Position numbers and translations under genes: made by a program
The notes under the pieces: model-generated
Seen by the model: the letters and a program-made list of their open reading frames with translations, nothing else
Told to the model about the DNA's origin: nothing
Database searches by the model: none
Assembly (NCBI GenBank): GCA_016302985.1
Contig: JAEDMN010000104.1
Location: forward strand, 1-11,109
DNA from: Kiritimatiellia bacterium
GTDB lineage: Bacteria > Verrucomicrobiota > Kiritimatiellia > RFP12 > UBA1067
DNA: 11,109 nucleotides
Direction of reading: 5' to 3'
Part shown: piece after piece, positions 1 through 5,576 of the stretch
How the letters are laid out: each line of letters opens with the position of its first letter
Position numbering within the stretch: the stretch's first letter is position 1

Positions 1-953
1 GCGCGCTTCTCGGGCGTCGCCGCCTGGCGGACCTTCGGATTGTCGAACTTCTCGGCCGTCGTGACGCCCTTCCAGTTCCTGAAGCACTTCTCGCAGCCCG
101 TGAAGAGCGGCGTGAAGCCCGCCGGGCAGTCCTTGACGCCGTCCTTCGCGACGACGTAGTCGGCCGGCACCTCCTTGATGCGGATGTTGCGCCACATCAC
201 GTGGTGCCCGTGGCCGAGCCAGCCGATGCGGCCCTTCTTGTTGTGCAGGCCGGGATGCTTCTTGCCGTCGGGCGTGTCCGTGCCGTCGCCCTTGAACTTG
301 GAGACGTCGGCGTCCGTCACGAGCTCGCCGTTCAGGATGACCTGGATGCGGCTGCCGATGACGCGCACTTCCTCGAAGTTCCACATGCCGGGCTTGCGGA
401 CGTAGCTGCCGCCGCCGGTGAAGTTCTTGTCCTTGCCCCAGATCTGCTTGTTGAAGTTGTCGCGCTTCGCGGGCACGATGCCGTACACGGAGCCCGTGTA
501 CTGATAGGGATGCAGCTTGTCCTTCCTGGCGTCCTTGTCGTAGTACTGGCTGCCGCCGTCGTCCAGCAGCTGAAGCTCGCACATGGCGTGGTACGCCGCG
601 TCCTTGTTCACGTCCGTGATGCGCAGGCCCAGGCCGTTGTTGCCGTTCTCGGGCATGCAGAACTCGAAGCGGAGGATGAAGTTCTCATACTCCTTCTCCG
701 TGCAGAGGTTGCCGCCGCCCATGGGCTTGCCGTCCTTCTGCGGCGGACGGCAGGCGAGCACCTGCATCTCCTTCTCCTCGCCCGTGCCGGCCATCTTGAC
801 CTTGATCGTCTCGACGCCGTAGTTCTGCGTCGCGCCGACCCAGCCCGTCAGGTCCCTGCCGTTGAACAGCGAGACGAAACCTTCCGCATCCGGCTGCGCG
901 CCGAACGCCGCGGCGGCCGCCAGCGCGGCCGCGAAAACGAATCCAGACTTCAT
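1..953 (-). CDS. Exported tandem DUF1080 (3-keto-disaccharide hydrolase family) protein, C-terminus cut by window edge
   Basis: The first 317 codons are present and the gene runs off the left edge. It opens with a signal peptide (MKSGFVFAAALAAAAAFGA). A DUF1080 jelly-roll domain follows at about residues 21-258. Its family marks are EGFVSLFNGRDLTGW near the start, NGNNGLGLR, CELQLLDDGG, the VILNGE strand, and the closing GWLGHGHHVMWRNIRIKEV. A second copy begins at about residue 277 (GFTPLFTGCEKCFRNWKGV) and is truncated here. DUF1080 (PF06439) is a lectin-like fold; members hydrolyse or eliminate 3-keto-glycosides, and others are uncharacterised. The ATG at 953 is chosen because the signal peptide begins there and AAAGGAG sits nine bases upstream. 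It has its own promoter and is separated from the permease by decayed genes. Role in periplasmic or surface glycan breakdown is inferred. The family call is firm; the substrate is unknown. Confidence 0.9.
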   Translation of the reverse strand, partial: MKSGFVFAAALAAAAAFGAQPDAEGFVSLFNGRDLTGWVGATQNYGVETIKVKMAGTGEEKEMQVLACRPPQKDGKPMGGGNLCTEKEYENFILRFEFCMPENGNNGLGLRITDVNKDAAYHAMCELQLLDDGGSQYYDKDARKDKLHPYQYTGSVYGIVPAKRDNFNKQIWGKDKNFTGGGSYVRKPGMWNFEEVRVIGSRIQVILNGELVTDADVSKFKGDGTDTPDGKKHPGLHNKKGRIGWLGHGHHVMWRNIRIKEVPADYVVAKDGVKDCPAGFTPLFTGCEKCFRNWKGVTTAEKFDNPKVRQAATPEKR

Positions 954-962
954 GCTACACAA

Positions 963-969
963 CTCCTTT
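963..969 (-). promoter_or_regulatory. Shine-Dalgarno sequence of the DUF1080 gene
   Basis: AAAGGAG on the minus strand, nine bases before the ATG at 953. It is one of two strong Shine-Dalgarno sequences in the window, and both belong to genes with a real 5' leader. Confidence 0.8.
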
Positions 970-989
970 GTTGAAATCTACTGGTGAAG

Positions 990-1018
990 AGTATATCAAA
1001 AACGGCCGAGCAGGTCAT
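990..1018 (-). promoter_or_regulatory. Extended -10 promoter of the DUF1080 gene
   Basis: On the minus strand TATACT (990-995) is preceded by TGA (996-998), giving the extended -10 form TGnTATAnT. A 17-base spacer leads to ATGACC (1013-1018), a 4 of 6 match to the -35 consensus. Start of transcription would fall near 983, giving a leader of about 30 bases that holds the Shine-Dalgarno sequence. The box overlaps the end of the decayed gene upstream. Confidence 0.6.
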
Positions 1019-1542
1019 TCCGGCAGCGTGACCTCGCGGCCGCGCCCATGTACGGGAGGTCACGCGAAAGCCAGGCGGGACGCGCTCCCTCCTTCCCAGA
1101 GGTCGCGAACCACTTCATGTCCGCGCGGGCCGGGAAGAGCTGCGCACCGAGCCCCAGGAACGGCGCCACCAGGCGGTCGTCGGAGTCGTTCAGGCCGGGG
1201 ATGCGTCCGTCTTCGATTCGGGCACGGTCTCCTCGGAGAAGAGCGATAGGCACAGGTCGCGCCAGGTCTCGGCGGCCCGTTCGTCCCTGGTCTTCGCGTC
1301 GTGCTCAACGCTCCGCGCCCATTCGGCGGAATCCCCCTCGCCGCGGATCTGCGTCCGCACCTCGGGCTCGGCGCGGTAGGTTTCACGCACGTGCCGGACG
1401 AACGCCTGCGCCGCGGCGGCCTCGTCCTGCATGTCGACCGGCGGCGCGAGCCGTTCGAGGAAGCCGTGCAGGGAGAGGTGCGGGCCCTTCTCGGATCGCC
1501 CGCTACTTCAAGGATTGGGCGACCATCGCCCGCCCCACCCAT
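1015..1542 (-). pseudogene. Decayed gene of unknown family, two or three frameshifts
   Basis: No single frame is open across this stretch, yet GC-rich coding texture continues through successive frames. From an ATG at 1542 the frame reads MGGAGDGRPILEVAGDPR. Near 1490 coding shifts to a frame reading GPHLSLHGFLERLAPPVDMQ, which runs to a stop at 1190. Near 1250 it shifts to a frame reading IPGLNDSDDRLVAPFLGLG, then ADMKWFATSGKEG and LSRDLPYMG. A last shift near 1035 would give GREVTLPE and a stop at 1015; this last shift is the least certain. Joined, the product would be about 175 residues, with no signal peptide or membrane segment that I can see. I do not recognise the family. All shifts have the same sign, as if one base were missing at each. 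Long neighbouring genes are intact, so wholesale sequence error is unlikely, but error at GC homopolymers cannot be excluded. A weak -10 like TAGAAT (1552-1557) lies just upstream. Confidence 0.6.
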
Positions 1543-1575
1543 CGGGTGCACATTCTATTGGACAAACTGGGCTCC

Positions 1576-1876
1576 TCATCCGCAGACACGGATCATCGGG
1601 ATGAGCTGGAAATGCGCGTCACGGGTCAGGAGCACGGACCCCGTCTCCAAGACACCAGCGGCGATCCAGACGTCGTTCTGCGGAATCGGCGTACCGTTCG
1701 ACTTCAGATATTTCATCACCGTGACGAAGAACGCGGCGGTTTCCTTTGTCACGGGCAGGACATCGACATTCGGACGGTCAAGCAAAGCGTCCAGCGCGCG
1801 TTCCGCCAGCTTCCCCCGTCTCGTCCCCGTCAAAGAGAGAAATGAGCGCGTTCGAATCCAGGATCAGGCACTTCAC
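1576..1876 (-). pseudogene. vapC: Broken VapC-type PIN-domain toxin (internal deletion plus frameshift)
   Basis: VapC toxins are PIN-domain RNases of about 130 residues with four conserved acidic residues. The reading frame from the GTG at 1876, whose GTGA overlaps the antitoxin stop, gives MKCLILDSNALISLFDGD, a normal PIN N-terminus with the first Asp. It then runs out of frame. The PIN C-terminal half is open in another frame (1831 to 1576): TRRGKLAERALDALLDRP, VLPVTKETAAFF, GTPIPQNDVWIAAG and GSVLLTRDAHF, which include the third and fourth acidic positions. About 30 residues that should lie between, including the conserved central Glu, are missing. The junction falls in a G-rich stretch at 1822-1831. 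Removing one G would restore a 99-residue frame that still lacks the Glu. It is therefore very probably inactive as an RNase. The PIN family assignment is firm. Confidence 0.85.
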
Positions 1877-2121
1877 TTCCACATGTCCTCGTCAATCTCG
1901 TCGAAGACCTTGAGATTCTCCTGGATTTCGTCTGCTTCGCTTTTCTTGAGAACCCCGCAGAACTCGGAAAAATCGTGGCGCTTTCTCGGCGGCTTCAGGA
2001 GGCCGAGCGCCGAAGCCAGCAGCTCCTTCGCGGCGACGTTGACGCTCGTGCCCATCCGGTCGGCATGCGCCCGCACGGCGTCCGCCAGATACTCCTCCGC
2101 ATGAATTGTCAGAACGGACAT
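1873..2121 (-). CDS. vapB: VapB-type antitoxin
   Basis: An 82-residue acidic protein. The N-terminal part (MSVLTIHAEEYLADAVRAH, then MGTSVNVAAKELLASALGL) looks like a ribbon-helix-helix DNA-binding module. The C-terminal tail (FCGVLKKSEADEIQENL, then VFDEIDEDMWK) is the kind of acidic, Trp-Lys-ended peptide that wraps PIN toxins in VapBC pairs. In such pairs the antitoxin blocks the toxin and represses the operon. The start at 2121 is chosen over a longer in-frame start at 2184 because GGAGGAGA sits seven to eight bases upstream. The longer start would also lie inside the promoter. The stop overlaps the vapC GTG by four bases, the usual coupling. The partner toxin is broken, so this is now a solitary antitoxin unless it acts on another PIN protein. 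Confidence 0.8.
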   Translation of the reverse strand: MSVLTIHAEEYLADAVRAHADRMGTSVNVAAKELLASALGLLKPPRKRHDFSEFCGVLKKSEADEIQENLKVFDEIDEDMWK

Positions 2122-2127
2122 TCTGCA

Positions 2128-2135
2128 TCTCCTCC
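2128..2135 (-). promoter_or_regulatory. Shine-Dalgarno sequence of the antitoxin gene
   Basis: GGAGGAGA on the minus strand, six bases before the ATG at 2121. It decides the antitoxin start in favour of 2121. Confidence 0.8.
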
Positions 2136-2155
2136 ATGAATCAAATCCGATGCAG

Positions 2156-2184
2156 ATTATAGATGCATCCCGCCGGCATGTCAA
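2156..2184 (-). promoter_or_regulatory. Exact-consensus sigma-70 promoter of the vapBC locus, with candidate operator
   Basis: On the minus strand TTGACA (2179-2184), exactly 17 bases, then TATAAT (2156-2161): both hexamers and the spacing are ideal. Transcription should start near 2149, giving a leader of about 28 bases with the Shine-Dalgarno sequence. An 8-base palindrome GATGCATC (2162-2169) abuts the -10, and the half GATGCA/TGCATC recurs just downstream of it and again next to the Shine-Dalgarno. This is a plausible binding site for the ribbon-helix-helix antitoxin, which would be needed to restrain such a strong promoter. The promoter is seen directly; the operator is inferred. Confidence 0.85.
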
Positions 2185-2218
2185 GGTCTCGCGGAACGCT
2201 CGCCGTACGCGCGGCCCG

Positions 2219-3691
2219 CTATTTCATCGACGGCAGGACGATGCCCCTGAGGATGATCTTCTGGCAGGCGAGGAAGACGACGGCCGTCGGGATCGAGACG
2301 AGCACGAAGCCAGCCATCACGCACCAGGGCTGCCCGCCCATCTGCTGGCTCATCTGGTACATCCAGACGGCGAGCGTCCAGTTGGACTCCTTCTGGCAGA
2401 CGAGGAACGCCCATTCCCACGAGTTGTACGCCGCGACGAAGCTGTTCAGCGCGTTCACCGCGAGGATCGGCGTCGTCATCGGCAGCGTGACCTTGAGGAA
2501 GACCGTCCATTCGGACGCCCCGTCGATCGCCGCCGCCTCGTAGAGCTCGCGCGGCAGCGCGTCGAAGAACCCCTTGAGGATGAAGACGCTCATCCCGCTC
2601 GCGACCGTCGGCAGCACGAGCGCCGCCAGCGTGTTCAGCAGGCCGAGGTCGCGCACGAGCAGGAAGCCCGGGATCGCCGTCACCGCGGCCGGAAACGCCA
2701 TCGTCGCAAGCAGGAAGAGCAGGATCTTCTCGGTACCGCGCATCCGGAAGCGCGACAGCGCGTACGCCGCAAGCGGGTTCACGGTCAAGTGCGCGAGCAC
2801 GGAGAGCAGGACGAGCAGGACGGTGTTGAAGAACGCCCGCCCGCGCTGGAAGAGGTACTGCCCGACCAGCCGGTAGTTCGCGAGGCAGCTGCGCCAGAAA
2901 TCGCGGCGGCCGTGGTCGAGGAACTGCGTCGCGAGCGCGGCGCGGAGGTTCGCGCGGATCTCCGCGGCGCCATCCGCCTCGCCCCCGCCGGGCCGCCCCA
3001 GGAACGGCAGCGTGCGGCAGACGTAGTCGCCGTCCGCGAGCATCGTCTGCCGGTAGGAGTCCTTGAACCTCAGCCACATCGCGTACTTGGGGTCGTCGCG
3101 CGGGGGCTTCCAGGTGGCGTGGCCGAGCGGGATCTTCGACTCGGCGGTGAAGGAGACGTCGAAGAAACTCTTGTAGCGGACGGGCCACGTGCGGTTCAGA
3201 TCTTCGAGCGAGGTCTGGGACCGGACGAACGGCGCGACGTCGCGCGGGTCGTAGGCGCAGGTCGTGTAGTCGAGATCCCACTTCGCGGCCGTGTCGCGGA
3301 ACGCCTCGGCCTTCCTCCGCCACGCCGCCCGGACCGCGTCGTTCGTACGCGCGGGTTCGAGGTGCCGCCGCGCAAACGCCTGCACGCCGGCAGGGTCGCG
3401 CGCAACCGAGATCCAGCTGCCCCAGCCCGCGGGCGCGTCCGGGTAGACGTCGCGCGGAAAGCGCGGGAAATAGGTCGAGACGGACCGCATGAAGCGGTCC
3501 GCCTCGTTCCACAGCGCGCGCGGCACCGCGTCGTGGCGGCCGTAGTCGTACGGTCCCGACACGCTCGCCGAGAGCATGACCGCGAACGGGTAGACCATGG
3601 TGATCCCGCCCAGCGCGAGAAGACCATAGACGATTCCGAGGAAGATCTTCCCCCGGACCGTTTTCCGTTCACTTGCCAGCAGCACGCCCAT
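2219..3691 (-). CDS. Carbohydrate ABC transporter permease (MalG/CUT1 type) with large extracytoplasmic insertion
   Basis: A 490-residue inner-membrane permease. The C-terminal 210 residues are a standard MalG-type core. FFNTVLLVLLSVLAHLTVNP is the second membrane segment, followed by LAAYALSRFRMRGTEK and the cytoplasmic EAA loop (ELYEAAAIDGASEWTVFLKV, then TLP, about residues 380-405), which contacts the ATPase. The last membrane segment is near the C-terminus, ending GIVLPSMK. The first membrane segment is at about residues 16-40. Between the first and second lie about 240 mostly soluble residues, rich in W, Y, R and D, where family members usually have well under 100; typical length is about 280. 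The gene starts 14 bases after the upstream glycosidase stop, with its own extended -10 and no Shine-Dalgarno. No partner permease, binding protein or ATPase gene is in the window; downstream lie the toxin-antitoxin remnants. Family firm, substrate unknown. Confidence 0.92.
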   Translation of the reverse strand: MGVLLASERKTVRGKIFLGIVYGLLALGGITMVYPFAVMLSASVSGPYDYGRHDAVPRALWNEADRFMRSVSTYFPRFPRDVYPDAPAGWGSWISVARDPAGVQAFARRHLEPARTNDAVRAAWRRKAEAFRDTAAKWDLDYTTCAYDPRDVAPFVRSQTSLEDLNRTWPVRYKSFFDVSFTAESKIPLGHATWKPPRDDPKYAMWLRFKDSYRQTMLADGDYVCRTLPFLGRPGGGEADGAAEIRANLRAALATQFLDHGRRDFWRSCLANYRLVGQYLFQRGRAFFNTVLLVLLSVLAHLTVNPLAAYALSRFRMRGTEKILLFLLATMAFPAAVTAIPGFLLVRDLGLLNTLAALVLPTVASGMSVFILKGFFDALPRELYEAAAIDGASEWTVFLKVTLPMTTPILAVNALNSFVAAYNSWEWAFLVCQKESNWTLAVWMYQMSQQMGGQPWCVMAGFVLVSIPTAVVFLACQKIILRGIVLPSMK

Positions 3692-3699
3692 GGCGGGAC

Positions 3700-3708
3700 A
3701 TTATATCA
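3700..3708 (-). promoter_or_regulatory. Extended -10 box directly before the permease start
   Basis: TGATATAAT on the minus strand; its TGA is also the stop codon of the upstream gene. Only eight bases separate TATAAT from the ATG at 3691, and they hold no Shine-Dalgarno. I see no -35 match at 16-18 bases. A leaderless or nearly leaderless start is predicted. Read-through from the upstream gene is also possible. Confidence 0.5.
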
Positions 3709-5475
3709 CAGGAAGACCGTGGCGATCTGCCAGCCGCCGAGGTTCGGCACCGTCACGACGAGTTCGTCCTTCGCGGCGTCGTAGACCGAAACGGCGGCCT
3801 GTTCGCCGCGCGGCGTCGCAAACGTCGCGGCGCGGCCGCGCGGGTTGCGGATGCGCACCGTGAATTCGTCCGTGTCGCCCATCGAGAGGTTCAGCAGCGT
3901 GACGGAATCCGTCTTCCCCGCCGCGTCGATGCGCGGCAGCACGCGCAGCGCGTGCACGAAGTCGACGCGCACCGGGAAGCGTCCGCCCGTCGCGCGGTCG
4001 ATCGCGTCCAGCCACGCCTGCCGTTCCGAGACGCGCGGCGTGGGGTCGACGGGCAGCTCGAGCGCGCCCTCCGCGCGCAGCTTCCGGACCTCCTCCGGCG
4101 TCATCGCGGCCAGGGACTTCGGCGAGAGGCGCCAGACCTTGTACGCGGCCGTCGCCTCCGCGACCGTCACCGGGATGCCGCAGCGCATGAGCGCGAGGTC
4201 GGACGCGTCGCCGAGCGACGCCCCCTTCTGCTCGAAGGCGCGGGACCCCAGGTAGCGCGCGACGCCGCCCAGCGAGGTCCGCCGCGTCGACGCGGCAAGC
4301 TTCTCGAGGTACGGACGCGCCGACGCGACCGTCTTCACGAACCGCTCGTAGTCCTCGATGCGCTCCGGCTTCTCCCCGTCCGCCCAGTAGAGGGACAGCG
4401 TGTCGCAGCCGCTCGCGAGCGCGAGCGCGCTCTCCGTCACGATCGTGCGCGGCGACTTGTGCAGCACGCGCCGCGTGTAGGTCTCCTGCTCGTAGCAGAT
4501 GGTTCCGCAGACGCCCTTCAGTCCGCGGCTGCGCTCGGCCTCGCGCGTGCACCAGAGCGCCTTCTCCAGGAAGTCGAGCGGGCGCTCCTCCCTGTAGCAG
4601 CCGTGTCCCGGACGCAGCCCCGACGGCACGCGCCCGTTCCCGGAGAGCGCCGTGAGGATCGGACCGTAGTCGCGGCCGTTCCAGAGGCAGTCCGCGCTCA
4701 CCGTCTGCAGCGCCAGCCGGCAGCCCGGCAGCACCTCGTCCGCAGCCTTCCGCACCACCGCGCCGTAGAGCGCCAGCGACTGTTCGTTGAACTTGATCCA
4801 CTCCAGGCGGATCGGGTCGAGCTCGGCACCCTCGAACAGGCGCTTCACCAGCGTCTCGCGCGTGAAGCTCCCCTTCACCTGCTCGTTGAACGCGGCGAGG
4901 CACCGCGGACAGAAGCAGCCGATCTTGCCGACGCCGAGGCGCAGGTCGTCGTCCAGCCAGTAGGTGTCGGGCCGGATCCCCTCCATCACCGTCTTCGCGT
5001 AGCGGTACTCGTAGTCCAGCACCGCCGGCGAACGCATGCACAGGCACTTGCCCGTCGCGACCTCGCCGTTCGGCCGCACCATCCACGCGTCGTCCGGGAA
5101 CGGCTCCGCCTCCTCCGCCGCGTACACGCCCGCCGCGGCCTGCGTCCCCGGCGTCCCGATGTACTTGTAGTCGTGCCCCGTGGTCAGGCCCTGCTGGAAG
5201 GAGATCCGCATGCCCGCCTTCTCGATCTCCGGTCGCATCGCCTCGAACCGCTTCAGCTCTTCGCGCCCGAACCCGGTCCGGCACAGCGGCTTCGCCCCGC
5301 CGTACCAGAACTCGTCGAACGCCCCCTTGTACTTCGCGTGCACCGCGCACGACGCCTTGAAGAAGTCCGGCTTTCTCAACGGACTCCCCGTCAGCCGGAA
5401 CACGATGAACGGATACTCCGCACCAGCCGAAGCCAGCGACAGAACGGCGACAAGAACTCCAAGAATCGATTTCAT
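3706..5475 (-). CDS. Exported TIM-barrel glycosidase-like protein
   Basis: A 589-residue protein with a signal peptide (MKSILGVLVAVLSLASAGA) that fixes the start at 5475; a longer in-frame extension upstream has no signal-like features. The body looks like a glycoside-hydrolase TIM barrel. Strand-end motifs include DEFWYGG, MRISFQQGLTTGHDY, and TYWLDDDLRLG (about residues 172-183), a cluster of three Asp. A Cys motif GCFCPRCLAAF (about 186-196) follows, and GVCGTICYEQETYTRR comes later. The C-terminal 150 residues (VTLLNLSMGDTDEFTVRI, then LVVTVPNLGGWQIATVFL) resemble a beta-sandwich typical after such barrels. Similar proteins are common in gut PVC bacteria, but I cannot assign a CAZy family. 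The likely place of action is the periplasm or cell surface. It sits 101 bases after the oxidoreductase gene and 14 bases before the permease gene, so joint expression with the permease is likely. Confidence 0.75.
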   Translation of the reverse strand: MKSILGVLVAVLSLASAGAEYPFIVFRLTGSPLRKPDFFKASCAVHAKYKGAFDEFWYGGAKPLCRTGFGREELKRFEAMRPEIEKAGMRISFQQGLTTGHDYKYIGTPGTQAAAGVYAAEEAEPFPDDAWMVRPNGEVATGKCLCMRSPAVLDYEYRYAKTVMEGIRPDTYWLDDDLRLGVGKIGCFCPRCLAAFNEQVKGSFTRETLVKRLFEGAELDPIRLEWIKFNEQSLALYGAVVRKAADEVLPGCRLALQTVSADCLWNGRDYGPILTALSGNGRVPSGLRPGHGCYREERPLDFLEKALWCTREAERSRGLKGVCGTICYEQETYTRRVLHKSPRTIVTESALALASGCDTLSLYWADGEKPERIEDYERFVKTVASARPYLEKLAASTRRTSLGGVARYLGSRAFEQKGASLGDASDLALMRCGIPVTVAEATAAYKVWRLSPKSLAAMTPEEVRKLRAEGALELPVDPTPRVSERQAWLDAIDRATGGRFPVRVDFVHALRVLPRIDAAGKTDSVTLLNLSMGDTDEFTVRIRNPRGRAATFATPRGEQAAVSVYDAAKDELVVTVPNLGGWQIATVFL

Positions 5476-5481
5476 GGTCGC

Positions 5482-5490
5482 ATTATAGCA
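5482..5490 (-). promoter_or_regulatory. Extended -10 box directly before the TIM-barrel gene start
   Basis: TGCTATAAT on the minus strand, followed by only six bases (GCGACC) and the ATG at 5475. The expected transcription start is the A of the ATG itself. There is no Shine-Dalgarno at a usable distance; a GGGGGA tract lies upstream of the box and would not be in the mRNA. No good -35 is visible. Confidence 0.55.
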
Positions 5491-5576
5491 CATCCCCCGT
5501 GACCGCATCTCCCCCTGGCGGCACGGGACTGCGACACGCGCGCGACGGGATGGGGGAGGCGTTCGTCGGATGCTCC

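Noticed and set aside
1515..1540. GGGCGA-TGG-TCGCCC hairpin downstream of the vapC remnant
   Set aside because: Short stem with no T tract, lying at the start of the decayed gene; not convincing as a terminator.
1048..2104. Plus-strand frames across the decayed region (1048-1845 and 1301-2104)
   Set aside because: Arg/Pro/Ser-rich composition and no recognisable motifs, while the minus strand carries clear PIN-domain and antitoxin sequence in the same place.
2150..5502. Long plus-strand frames opposite the permease and TIM-barrel genes (2150-3784 and 3673-5502)
   Set aside because: Both are Arg/His-rich shadows of the minus-strand genes, with no ribosome binding site or protein-like motif.
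5476..5576. Search for a terminator between the FAD oxidoreductase and TIM-barrel genes
   Set aside because: Only a CTCCCCC/GGGGGAG pair with a long interval and no T tract was seen, so no terminator is called.
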